Part shown: positions 20,201 to 26,488 of the stretch, one piece after another
Position numbering within the stretch: position 1 is the stretch's first letter
Layout: each line of letters begins with the position of its first letter
Assembly (NCBI GenBank): GCA_045120135.1
Contig: JBGVEN010000010.1
Span: 124,001 to 188,000 of the forward strand
DNA length: 64,000 nucleotides
Direction of reading: 5' to 3'
Source of the DNA: SIG440 sp045120135
Lineage (GTDB): Bacteria; Bacillota; Clostridia; Monoglobales; Monoglobaceae
Made by a program: the position numbers and the translations under genes
The notes under the pieces: model-generated
What the model saw: only the letters and a program-made list of their open reading frames with translations
Told to the model about the DNA's origin: nothing
Database searches by the model: none

Positions 20201-20475
20201 AATGCGGCTCAAGCTATACTTTAAATAAAGGGATTTGGTACTCACTTATTGTTTCAATGACTGGCGTAGGTGGAAACCGAGAATATAAGTTCTACATTAA
20301 AGAAAGAGATGCATCTGACTACCAAAGACTTTGGGAGACAGCAACAATTACCGGAGGGGAATATACCAGCGGTGCTTCGTGGCAGAATGCGTTTCGTTTC
20401 TATGATGGAAGTTCGCCAAACACCGATATCAGCTTCGATAATTTAAAAGTTATAAGTGGTACATTTGCAAATTAA
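14245..20475 (+). CDS. Giant secreted multidomain protein with sialidase-type Asp-boxes
   Basis: A 2076-aa protein starting at an ATG behind AAGGAGG, with a signal peptide ending at SNA near residue 27. A lectin-like module spans about 60-250, followed by Ig-like modules. A beta region near 470-610 is clearly homologous to the upstream paralog (both have YRI/VxxTxGxAEVYYNG). A propeller region at about 960-1340 carries LDNGNTW, SYDGGETW and SFDGGKTW, then an amine-oxidase-N-like segment to about 1485. Residues about 1500-1578 match the helical repeat of the SLH protein at 3159 (SVLERMLGHKYYKLADIKKMY). Two further lectin-like modules occupy about 1590-1740 and 1868-2076. No anchor or canonical sialidase Arg motif was found. 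A glycan-binding or glycan-cleaving surface role is inferred. Confidence 0.8.
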   Translation: MKGKRIIALVAMFAVLMTTMPIISNAATSTSTKKTLQLEPVTHKGLTWKMANPVEETTTTDNKDTDDTSDDTTVTEVTDRDEIAYINEAGNLYCSTESRRILAGSSPYGIRLYSEDNADNMFNASNFKDDHEFEMKFRFTDDFYIMYYNGSYRHYIRFFNESELYYQDSTGYDNSVEVDMPWNEWHTLKLTSIDGNKGGIYLNGKKIVEYAMRASSAKPYFMLATYYHIDSTSAIEVEYAKMTPIQSDDESGDEIIEGDIGLSGVTQNQLFHTGDSVTLRAETSVGGDDINDKGNSVPGASVYSSYYVNGTKVGQDDVSTEKATKKVPYLLFFTKEVEYTIYTNNGFTYTFDQEGEYNIYAIDSKGKKSTTFKVFVENKELAELSVPESVNYGESVNVNISTIEISHISRYDYYVNGEKVLSSSSTSASLTGLRAGTAAISAKVICSDGSEYRTETKYIDVNKGAVSGDIQMSREYILDYDFDGTTGNVTVNDGFFELNFTHNGNTVTYSSNDGTKTYTGAENGIGAGSYRIVATAGNAEVYYNGHFLFSCLMPFVNNDIQSINYTGGVSNANLKASGVKAERYYGDWTTSDSIEVYDLDFDMFYSLEFNKENLDDETVVIYDGEHQAKLIFDGRGITAMAQPEDYRVPEEFNLTDSIETGYYRLTVARGLAQLFVNNTYINSFKCPVTAHAKAVMRTAVATDDTRFVSVKNTDDIYFHNEDFEGNTEYNANEYWFSEHEGRALEEGETDPFTQEIITEGGNSYLKLTDAGLEKEQYTGYTNNDRISQPVGDWNINASPDNPAFNFRAKADGTGEIHFLARHYQKGNFISISYSFTDGKWYLNRYTLRKESFPSTAKLVVPASDFELTDTVDGNVNISAIYASEREVLAESAENAPGTDWNDYEMILNDNYIALYCEGTKIIEYDGLVSGHGRMGFGVSYGATLCVDDVEYAGDSRITLALKYITTGDPVDASYSFYTGALKNKEPVVVSNTGFRAGHGAEDFHKSPTNGVVASSADYFSWKTLDNGNTWQPAYMVYEDNAFEVEHDGHYYLYYTGPSSLNLLSGMYMRIGSVNWAKPSIGKVCSRLYSTIHPEGDYKSTAQINGSWANENMVVDPADFPSEIYNQSNIASQLVQVQDGDYKGRIFMSKTIGGERYGGDAIFYTDVDRDFINSGASIEDYWDRDTNKVKKILEDDWYLAGHTLTYESVGFDIQESKVVDMPNSVLRAYGRGETGFISYCESYDGGETWEKGVPSQFIAPRCSYGVVRDPKNLNHYYAFWCYEANTSDKMNDGGRPRTRQALAGSFDGGKTWQYLADIEESTNDWRKGHDNKSLGVAQNHGLRVIDGVVYMSYAGFNDGIKYPKLYTLDTNKLKPLMRFTEVHDKKLYYHNGAQTLSEDAAILPKVSGKGKIYGTTTNITVTDEHYDAATIAKVMDAISNGNGSFNIGLTNYTVTPDANGNFDIIEAAEVFGKKVAETDNSFIISDFEISRVDTFYIDSIGLEKTAAMDIRDDFLNRFCLAVEYSNVEQMSKLLDEFSYLLDFDVDTVNESVLERMLGHKYYKLADIKKMYNMAVNANTKSLDNSPIALSTITDGYKNWDDSISGTSTISGVSDGVATVATSTAYSEPGSYGTAAFDIPDTDKYAVNFNAKIGSGEANIKWGNSTHLMQIVLNPVNNSGFEIENDKIPLSVTADKWYNICVLVSKAAYGRNAVVKIAEIADDGTVGYYTEYTFDGVTGTAGRKGFWLETANGGSASIEKVRVYNDSTFEVHTFKANDGKASASVEFLNLDKEISTGQAIMNIYNNDVFAGMGYSEELTDEIPVLGTKLFEFADVSYDVKNGINPAAKFSMWKDTVNLQSVATPTDKISMVSEFEDDFSGATLDMTKWAISADEDGEETGIFAGISAEEGGVLKLKKSVSGKLDFKAKLPAQADNMIVSYDFKVNAAPVSFQQQWFGSMYTKEDGTQALDRLVYYIDEDATTGAVRIKCGSSYTLNKGIWYSLIVSMTGVGGNREYKFYIKERDASDYQRLWETATITGGEYTSGASWQNAFRFYDGSSPNTDISFDNLKVISGTFAN

Positions 20476-20501
20476 TTGGATTTTGTTGCTGTTTTTGCAT
20501 A

Positions 20502-20761
20502 GATAAATATGAAATATCTCAATTGTGCAAAATAACGAAAATTTTAGTAACAATTGAGTGGGTTATAATAATTCAGAGATTATGCAATTTGACCTATTAT
20601 ATAAAAAAAATCTGGTTTTCCGTGTAAAAAATGACGAAATACCATTGACATTTGCAACAAAGATATGGTATAATTTCTGTGTGATGGTTACAAAAACCGA
20701 TTTTGGCAGAAAAGTTATTGTGAAAATAGACCAAAAGCCAAACCCAATTATGCACAAGTAA
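20502..20761 (+). pseudogene. Decayed copy of a lectin-like module of the upstream gene
   Basis: The translation of the frame at 20558-20761 (IMQFD..., VKNDEIPLTFATKIWYNFCVMVT, GRKVIVKI) aligns with residues about 1658-1712 of the 2076-aa protein (LMQIV, IENDKIPLSVTADKWYNICVLVS, GRNAVVKI). Upstream DNA from GATAAATAT at 20502 continues the match in a shifted frame. It has no ribosome site or signal peptide, and at least one frameshift. It is most simply a remnant of a duplicated or deleted paralog. Confidence 0.7.
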
Positions 20762-20782
20762 TGAAATTTTATTAAGTGGGAG

Positions 20783-20814
20783 AATCAACAAGGGGGGGAT
20801 TTCCCCCTTTGATT
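20783..20814 (+). terminator. G/C-rich hairpin before the transporter genes
   Basis: AATCAA...AGGGGG pairs with CCCCCTTTGATT around an ATTT-containing loop, with a two-base bulge. The tail is GTTCAG rather than a T-run, so it is only a candidate terminator for the surface genes. Confidence 0.45.
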
Positions 20815-20842
20815 GTTCAGCTTTAAGAACTCCAAATGCGGC

Positions 20843-20866
20843 ATTCTGTCAGGCTCACGACAGAAT
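20843..20866 (+). promoter_or_regulatory. Stem-loop in the transporter leader
   Basis: ATTCTGTC (20843-20850) pairs perfectly with GACAGAAT (20859-20866) over 8 nt, about 40 bp before the first permease start. It could be an operator or an mRNA hairpin. No sigma-A promoter was found nearby, so transcription may come from upstream. Confidence 0.35.
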
Positions 20867-20907
20867 TGCAGTAAAACATGTATGTGAGCGGAAAGGTTAA
20901 TGGTATT

Positions 20908-21852
20908 ATGAAGACTTCTAAACAAGCGTTGGCAGTTCTTCCCGCCCGTAAATCTCTTGGGTGGAAGATATTGTCACAATGGCAGCTCTATGTATTTCTT
21001 TTGCCTGCACTTACATTTATGATCATATTCTCATATGTTCCTATGTATGGCGTTATACTGGCATTTAAGGAATTTATGCCTTCAAAAGGTATTTTGGGCT
21101 CTCCCTGGGTAGGGTTTAAGCATTTTATTCGATTCTTTACTCAGCCCAATTGCATTCAGTACATAAAAAACACAGTAAGCATTTCGCTTATCATAACACT
21201 TCTTTCGGTTCCGATTCCTGTTATTTTTGCGTTAATGCTTGACCAGGTAGAGGCTACATGGTATAAAAAGCTTGTGCAGAATATGACATATCTGCCCCAT
21301 ATGCTTTCGGTTGTTATTGTTATCAGTATATGTCAGGTATTGCTTTCACCTTCGTCAGGTGTGGTTAATATTCTTATTGAAAAGTTTGGCGGCGAAAGAA
21401 TTAACTTCTTTGGTGAAGAAGATATGGTATTCTGGATTTACTGGTTAACCGGTGTATGGCAGAATACGGGTTATTCTGCAGTTTTGTACTTGGCTGCTCT
21501 TTCCGGTATTGACCAGGAACAGCTTGAAGCTGCAAAGATTGACGGCGCAAACAGACTCAGAATTATCTGGAACATTAAGCTTCCCGCTATTGCAAACACA
21601 GTTATCATTATGATGATTATGGCATTCGGTCATGCATTCTCTGTTGGTGCAGATAAGATGCTCCTTATCCAGAATAGTATGAACCTTTCAAAATCAGAGG
21701 TTATCAGTACTTATGTTTATAAGGTTGGTCTTTTGGGCGGAGAGTTCAGCTTCTCAACTGCTATCAACCTGCTGAATACCGTTGTTAATGTTATTTGTGT
21801 TTTGGTTGTTAATAAGATTGCTGACATTGTCAGTGATACATCATTATTCTAA
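20908..21852 (+). CDS. ABC transporter permease, CUT1 family, LplB/YteP-like
   Basis: A 314-aa inner-membrane permease. ATG 20908 has GGAAAGG upstream and gives a normal N-terminus for the family; the in-frame ATG at 20878 would add ten residues. About six hydrophobic segments are visible, the first at FLLPALTFMIIFSYVPMYG, a signature of LplB-type proteins. The EAA loop that contacts the ATPase reads EQLEAAKIDGANRLRIIWNI near residue 215. It forms a transporter for oligosaccharides or other sugars with the next two genes. No ATPase gene is present, as is usual for LplABC systems that share an MsmX-type ATPase encoded elsewhere. Confidence 0.9.
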   Translation: MKTSKQALAVLPARKSLGWKILSQWQLYVFLLPALTFMIIFSYVPMYGVILAFKEFMPSKGILGSPWVGFKHFIRFFTQPNCIQYIKNTVSISLIITLLSVPIPVIFALMLDQVEATWYKKLVQNMTYLPHMLSVVIVISICQVLLSPSSGVVNILIEKFGGERINFFGEEDMVFWIYWLTGVWQNTGYSAVLYLAALSGIDQEQLEAAKIDGANRLRIIWNIKLPAIANTVIIMMIMAFGHAFSVGADKMLLIQNSMNLSKSEVISTYVYKVGLLGGEFSFSTAINLLNTVVNVICVLVVNKIADIVSDTSLF

Positions 21853-21869
21853 GAAGGAGGGCGAATGTT

Positions 21870-22754
21870 ATGAAAATGAAAACAAAATCGGATATTGTCT
21901 TTGATATTATCAACTATTCTTTACTTACATTAATATTCTTTATTGCATTCTATCCTCTGTATTTCGTAGTTATTGCATCATTCAGTGACCCGAACTATGT
22001 TAACGCAGGCCAGACTCTTTTGTTCCCCAAGGGAATAAATTTTGACGGTTACAAAAAGGCGTTTGAGTTTAAACAGATTTGGGTAGGTTATAGAAACAGT
22101 GCAATTTATACACTTCTGGGAACAAGCCTTAACCTTGTTGTTCTTATCCCGGCTTCATTTGCTCTTTCAAGAAAAGAGCTTGTCGGCAGAAAGCTGTTTA
22201 CAACTCTTATGCTGATTACAATGTATTTTAGTGGCGGTACTGTTCCGGCTTACCTGAATATTAAGAATCTTGGTCTTATGGATTCAATGTGGGCTCTTAT
22301 TCTCCCCGGCGCATTCAGTGTTGGTAATATGATTATCTGTCGAAGCTACTTCACCAGTAACGTATCAGAAGAGCTGTTTGAGTCGGTTAAGCTGGACGGC
22401 GGCGGTTATATGAGATTTTTCTTCTCTATAGTGCTGCCCCTTTCAAAGGCTATTGTTGCAGTTATGATTCTGTATCATGCTCTTGGCCACTGGAATGTAT
22501 ACCTCTCAGCTTTGTACTACATTCGTGATAAAGATAAGTTCCCGCTTCAGTTGGTGCTTCGTAACATAACAACATCGCTGACAAACAGTACTGTTGATGG
22601 TGGTGCAAATATGGATGATGCTCAAACGGAAAAGCTCAGAGAGATGATTCGTTATTCAACAATTCTTATTGCGGCACTCCCGATGATTATTCTTTACCCC
22701 TTTGTTCAGAAATATTTTGTTAAGGGCGTAATGGTTGGTTCTGTTAAGGGATAA
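21870..22754 (+). CDS. ABC transporter permease, CUT1 family, LplC/YtcP-like
   Basis: A 294-aa second permease, 17 bp after the first, with AAGGAGGG 8 nt before its ATG. It has six predicted membrane segments. The N-terminal IINYSLLTLIFFIAFYPLYF and C-terminal FVQKYFVKGVMVGSVKG are hallmarks of the LplC/YtcP branch. The EAA-loop region reads ELFESVKLDGGGYMRFFFSI. It pairs with the preceding permease as the heterodimeric channel of one importer. The sugar cannot be read from sequence; the adjacent Asp-box proteins suggest fragments of complex glycans. Confidence 0.9.
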   Translation: MKMKTKSDIVFDIINYSLLTLIFFIAFYPLYFVVIASFSDPNYVNAGQTLLFPKGINFDGYKKAFEFKQIWVGYRNSAIYTLLGTSLNLVVLIPASFALSRKELVGRKLFTTLMLITMYFSGGTVPAYLNIKNLGLMDSMWALILPGAFSVGNMIICRSYFTSNVSEELFESVKLDGGGYMRFFFSIVLPLSKAIVAVMILYHALGHWNVYLSALYYIRDKDKFPLQLVLRNITTSLTNSTVDGGANMDDAQTEKLREMIRYSTILIAALPMIILYPFVQKYFVKGVMVGSVKG

Positions 22755-22828
22755 AACTTTTTTAAGCAAAATTTAGGGTTCGGGCTCCCTTGAAAACTCG
22801 GAAATTTTAAGTAAAGAAGGTATGTAAA

Positions 22829-24400
22829 ATGAAAAAAGTAATCAGTATTCTACTTGTTCTTTCGATGCTTTTGACAGTTGCTGTTGGTCTTACCGGTTGC
22901 GGTGAAGATGAAACTTCAGGCAAGATGACAGTGTATGGCGGTATCAACGCTAGTTCGGCAAAAAGTAACATTGATGAGCTTCACGCAGAATATCATCCAA
23001 TTTGGGAACAGTATAATCCCGACCTCGACATTGAATGGATTCAGGGTGACATTAAGATGATTATGGCATCCGGCGATTATCCTGCAGTTATTATGCAATC
23101 TGTTTTCCAGAATCAGGATGTTGCAAAGTATGCAGCGCAGGGCGTTCTTCTCCCCATGGAAGAATACATAACAGAAGAAAATACCCCCAATATCTGGAGA
23201 ATGTTCCAGGAACATCCTACAACCAAGGCTATTGCAACGGCTCCTGACGGTCATATTTATGCGCTTCCGTCATACAGCGGCAATCCCTCAGGCTTCCTTG
23301 AAACATTTTTCTATATTAACAAGGTTTGGCTTGATAAGCTTAATCTTGAAGTTCCCAAGACACTTGATGAGCTTTATACAGTTCTCAAAGCGTTCAAGAC
23401 TCAGGACCCCAACGGCAACGGCAAAGCTGACGAAATTCCTATGATGTTTGGTAACGAAATGGCTTATGCATATCCCGAAACACTTCTTTCAGCTTGGGGC
23501 GTTTCAACCAAATTTGGTATGTATGATGGCTGGATGAATGTCATCGATGGAAAAGCTCGTTTTACTCCTCTTCTTGACGAATGGAGAGAAATGTGCAAAT
23601 TCTACAACAAACTGTGGAATGAAGGTCTTCTTGACATTGAATCCTTCACAATGGAAAGTTCACAGTATAGTGCAAAAATTAACGCTGCAACACCTATCGT
23701 AGGCTTCACATTTAACAGACAGTTTGAAAATATGGATGAATATATTGTAATTGAACCTCTCAGTGCGGATGGTAAGATTACACCGGTTCTCCACATACAT
23801 CCCGGTACAATTGGTACAAGAAATATTGCTCATATAACAAGCAATTGTAAAGATCCTAAGGGAGCTCTTAAGTTCCTTGATGGTTTCTATGACAAGAAAA
23901 ACGGTATTATCAATCGTTATGGTGGTGTAGGTGAAGATAAGACATTCCATATGGAAGGCGATATGTTTGCATGGAATGATGTTCCTGAAGGTGAAACTGA
24001 GACAGATGTGATTAACAGAAACACTGTATTTGGTTCTAGTATGCTTGGTTACTTTGATTACGCAAAAGATGTTGATACATTGCTTGAAAAGGCAGACTTT
24101 ATGTCAAGCTTTGATGACAAGTATGCTATTGTTGAAAAGTATGTTGATAAGGAAACCTGGCCCAGACCTTACTACACAACAGAGGATGCTACTCGTGTAA
24201 ATGAGCTTCTTGCTGACATTACAACTTATGTTGAACAGATGAAGGCAAACTTCATTACTGGCAAGACTGATGTTAACAGCGACGCAGAATGGAATGACTA
24301 TATTGCAAAGCTTAAGAAGCTTGGCGCTGAAGAATATCTTGCAATCAATCAGAAGGCTTTTGATATTTATCAGGGCGTTATTGATGAAATGACAAAATAA
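22829..24400 (+). CDS. Extracellular solute-binding lipoprotein, LplA/LipO-like
   Basis: A 523-aa lipoprotein. Residues 1-23 form a signal peptide ending in a lipobox, LTGC, so the mature protein is lipid-anchored at Cys24. The body has the family-1 binding protein pattern, including FKTQDPNGNGKADEIPM near residue 200, a loop seen in many Lpl-type receptors. It captures substrate for the two permeases upstream. A 74-bp gap and a weak AGGG/CCCT hairpin precede the gene, which may let the receptor be made at a different level from the permeases. A strong terminator follows, closing the unit. Confidence 0.9.
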   Translation: MKKVISILLVLSMLLTVAVGLTGCGEDETSGKMTVYGGINASSAKSNIDELHAEYHPIWEQYNPDLDIEWIQGDIKMIMASGDYPAVIMQSVFQNQDVAKYAAQGVLLPMEEYITEENTPNIWRMFQEHPTTKAIATAPDGHIYALPSYSGNPSGFLETFFYINKVWLDKLNLEVPKTLDELYTVLKAFKTQDPNGNGKADEIPMMFGNEMAYAYPETLLSAWGVSTKFGMYDGWMNVIDGKARFTPLLDEWREMCKFYNKLWNEGLLDIESFTMESSQYSAKINAATPIVGFTFNRQFENMDEYIVIEPLSADGKITPVLHIHPGTIGTRNIAHITSNCKDPKGALKFLDGFYDKKNGIINRYGGVGEDKTFHMEGDMFAWNDVPEGETETDVINRNTVFGSSMLGYFDYAKDVDTLLEKADFMSSFDDKYAIVEKYVDKETWPRPYYTTEDATRVNELLADITTYVEQMKANFITGKTDVNSDAEWNDYIAKLKKLGAEEYLAINQKAFDIYQGVIDEMTK

Positions 24401-24420
24401 TTAACGCAATTTGTGCGTAA

Positions 24421-24450
24421 AAAGACGGCAGCAACGCTGCCGTCTTTTTT
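24421..24450 (+). terminator. Intrinsic terminator of the transporter operon
   Basis: AAAGACGGCAGC (24421-24432) pairs with GCTGCCGTCTTT (24436-24447) over a 3-nt loop and runs into six Ts. Confidence 0.95.
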
Positions 24451-24536
24451 GTGTGTAACCAAATTTTAGGCATCGAATATACTGAAAATAAAAGGGTGTC
24501 AAAAAACTCTTTGAAAATAAGGGGGAGGGGTTTTGT

Positions 24537-24704
24537 GTGAAAAGGCGAAGATGCTGTCGAGCGCGACCGAGTGCGGCAGGGTGGTTTTTTATTGCGGTTG
24601 GGGTGGGACTGTTTCTTGCATACGCAATCCCCAGATATATCCTTATAACCCTGCTCGGCCTTTGCATGATAGGTGCCGGAATATGCATTATTTGTAAAAA
24701 ATAG
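24537..24704 (+). CDS. Small membrane protein upstream of spoVM (55 aa)
   Basis: A GTG-initiated reading frame (GTG 24537, stop TAG 24702-24704) with a very strong ribosome site, GGGGGAGGGG, ending 6 nt upstream. The product starts with an Arg/Cys-rich stretch (KRRRCCRARPS) and continues as two closely spaced hydrophobic segments separated by AYAIPRYI, ending in CIICKK. A short hairpin of membrane helices with an internal Pro is the likely shape. It ends 16 bp before spoVM, so the two are probably co-transcribed and may act together in sporulation. I do not recognise a named family. Overlapping minus-strand frames lack ribosome sites. Confidence 0.7.
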   Translation: MKRRRCCRARPSAAGWFFIAVGVGLFLAYAIPRYILITLLGLCMIGAGICIICKK

Positions 24705-24720
24705 TGAAAGGAGAGTATTT

Positions 24721-24801
24721 ATGAAAATAGTGGTAGTAAAAGCACCACGTTTCCTAAAAGGGATTTTAAAGACAATTTTTAAGATAAAAAATGACGAATA
24801 A
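24721..24801 (+). CDS. spoVM: Stage V sporulation protein M (26 aa)
   Basis: ATG 24721 lies 7 nt after AAAGGAG and opens a 26-codon gene. The product has the same length and layout as Bacillus subtilis SpoVM, an amphipathic helix that recognises the convex forespore membrane and recruits the coat ATPase SpoIVA. Shared features are the MK start, Lys7, Pro9, PRFL against PKFL, the GI dipeptide near 14-15, basic residues in the helix, and an acidic end. The neighbour is the convergent rpmB, as in B. subtilis. The gene lies below ordinary gene-caller length limits. Function is inferred from similarity and synteny. Confidence 0.88.
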   Translation: MKIVVVKAPRFLKGILKTIFKIKNDE

Positions 24802-24813
24802 ATACATAAATAA

Positions 24814-24847
24814 AAGAGCCATAGATGATTTTTCATCTATGGCTCTT
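24814..24847 (-). terminator. Terminator between spoVM and rpmB
   Basis: A perfect 15-bp stem (24814-24828 with 24833-24847) closes a T4 loop. On the minus strand a T-rich tail (TTTATTTATG) follows, so it ends rpmB. On the plus strand the stem lies 12 bp past spoVM but has no T-run. Confidence 0.85.
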
Positions 24848-24861
24848 AAAATAGTTTGTAA

Positions 24862-25050
24862 TTAAACAGCTCTCTGAACCTTGCCGGATCTCAAGCATCT
24901 TGAGCAAGCATAAACTCTTTTGGGAGTGCCGTTAACAACTGCCTTAACTCTTCTGATGTTAGGCTTCCATGTTCTATTGGAACGGCGGTGTGAGTGAGAA
25001 ACTTTAATTCCGAACTTTAATTCCTTACCGCAAATTTCGCATTTTGCCAT
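24862..25050 (-). CDS. rpmB: 50S ribosomal protein L28
   Basis: A 62-aa protein of normal length for the family. It begins MAKCEICGK and carries a second Cys pair in YACSRCLRSGKV, giving the four-cysteine zinc-binding form of L28. The central HSHRRSNRTWKPNIRRVK is the conserved basic RNA-binding stretch. The start codon follows GGAGGTG at normal spacing, and a clear promoter lies about 107 bp upstream. It is a single-gene transcript ending at the hairpin shared with spoVM. Confidence 0.97.
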   Translation of the reverse strand: MAKCEICGKELKFGIKVSHSHRRSNRTWKPNIRRVKAVVNGTPKRVYACSRCLRSGKVQRAV

Positions 25051-25156
25051 TATAAATACACCTCCTAAATAAAATCAAAATAAATCAGTTTGAATTATTA
25101 CACTTTAAAGTGGTAAAACAAACCATAAAAATGTTCATTTTACCAAGACGAAATAT

Positions 25157-25185
25157 ATTATAGCAGAATACTTTCGATTTTGCAA
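25157..25185 (-). promoter_or_regulatory. Sigma-A type promoter of rpmB
   Basis: On the minus strand TTGCAA (25180-25185) and TATAAT (25157-25162) are 17 bp apart. The transcript would have a leader of about 100 nt. Confidence 0.75.
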
Positions 25186-25375
25186 GCTTTTTTTTAAAAA
25201 ATTTTAAAAATTTATGTGGAATTTGGTTTTGTTTCAATAGTACTTCAACAAATTTAACATTGTGCAAAAAAAACTTAATATTGTGTAAATAATTTTACGG
25301 TTTTAACTTATATAATAAGAAGGTATAAATAATACGCTATATATAAAGGAAAATAAAAGTAGCGGAGGAAATATT

Positions 25376-26449
25376 ATGAGCTACAACCTTAATAAAATTT
25401 GTGCAAATTTTGCAATTGACCCGGAGATAGGCTCTTATGGCAATGGACATATTAATGATACATTTTTATGCCAGAGTAGCCCGAATTACATTTTGCAAAG
25501 AATAAACCAAAAGGTATTCAAGCATCCCGAGGATGTAATGGAGAACATTGAAAAGGTTACACTACACTTAAAAAAGAAAATTATTGAAGCAGGTGGAGAC
25601 CCGGAGAGAGAAACTCTTACGGTTATCCGAACGGTTGACGATAAGAATTACTATAAGGATGAAGACGGTAACTACTTCAGAATGTATAAGTTTATTGACC
25701 ATTCGGTAAGCTACGAGCTTGCGGAGGACCCTATTCAGTTGTATCTTACGGGAAAAGCTTTTGGTAATTTTCAGAATATGCTTGATGATTTTCCTGCTGA
25801 CGAACTTCATGAAACGATAAAGGATTTTCACAACACCCCAGAGCGTGTAAATCAGCTGGTGTCAGCTATTGAAAAAAATGAAGCAGGCAGACTTGATTCT
25901 GTTAAAGAGGAAGTTGAATTTGCTCTTGAATTTAAAAGATATGCAAATGTTATAACCAAGGCTATGGCTGATGGAAGTGTTCCGCTTCGTGTTACACATA
26001 ATGATACCAAACTCAACAATGTTCTTTTTGACGATAAGACCGACGAGGTTGTCTGTGTTGTTGACCTAGATACAGTGATGCCCGGTTCCATGCTTTATGA
26101 TTTTGGTGATGCACTGCGTTTTTGCGCATCAAGTGCTATTGAGGATGAGACAGATCTTGATAAGGTGTGGTTTGATATTAATAAGTTTGAGCGTTTTGCT
26201 AAAGGTTTTATTAAGGAAATGCGTAAAAAGATTACCCCCAAAGAGGCGGAGCTTCTACCGGTTTCTGTTATCATAATGACTTATGAGTGTGGCATAAGGT
26301 TTTTGACAGACCATATAAACGGCGATGTGTACTTTAAGGTTCATCGTGAAAATCACAATCTTGACAGAGCTCGTAATCAGTTCAAGTTGGTTAAGGATAT
26401 TGAAAGCAAGCTTGACGAAATGAAAGAAATTGTAAAAAAATATCTTTAA
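25376..26449 (+). CDS. nahK: N-acetylhexosamine 1-kinase-like phosphotransferase
   Basis: A 357-aa protein of the aminoglycoside phosphotransferase fold, nearly the same length as Bifidobacterium NahK. Matching stretches include YGNGHIND near residue 22 (nucleotide loop), RVTHNDTKLNNVLFD near residue 205 (catalytic Asp-Asn), IDLDT-like VDLDTVMPGSMLYDFGD near residue 225 (metal-binding Asp), and ECGIRFLTDHINGDVYF. NahK phosphorylates the anomeric hydroxyl of GlcNAc or GalNAc released from lacto-N-biose or galacto-N-biose. It stands alone, with a -10-like TATAAT at 25311 and a downstream terminator. It would complement NagA/NagB elsewhere in the window. Substrate identity is inferred. Confidence 0.82.
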   Translation: MSYNLNKICANFAIDPEIGSYGNGHINDTFLCQSSPNYILQRINQKVFKHPEDVMENIEKVTLHLKKKIIEAGGDPERETLTVIRTVDDKNYYKDEDGNYFRMYKFIDHSVSYELAEDPIQLYLTGKAFGNFQNMLDDFPADELHETIKDFHNTPERVNQLVSAIEKNEAGRLDSVKEEVEFALEFKRYANVITKAMADGSVPLRVTHNDTKLNNVLFDDKTDEVVCVVDLDTVMPGSMLYDFGDALRFCASSAIEDETDLDKVWFDINKFERFAKGFIKEMRKKITPKEAELLPVSVIIMTYECGIRFLTDHINGDVYFKVHRENHNLDRARNQFKLVKDIESKLDEMKEIVKKYL

Positions 26450-26454
26450 AAAGT

Positions 26455-26488
26455 AAAAAATCCGTACACTTTTGTGTACGGATTTTTT
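26455..26488. terminator. Bidirectional terminator between the kinase gene and tRNA-Leu
   Basis: AAAAAATCCGTACAC (26455-26469) pairs with GTGTACGGATTTTTT (26474-26488) over a T4 loop. T-runs are present in both directions, so it can end both the kinase mRNA and the tRNA transcript. Confidence 0.93.

Noticed and set aside
20558..20761. Intact 67-aa protein gene
   Set aside because: No ribosome site, and it matches a fragment of the upstream protein with further matching DNA in another frame, so it is treated as a remnant.
24378..24836. Minus-strand open frame of 152 codons (and a second at 24401-24688) across the spoVM region
   Set aside because: Neither has a ribosome site, both cross the transporter terminator, and the plus-strand pair has strong ribosome sites and a recognisable SpoVM product.
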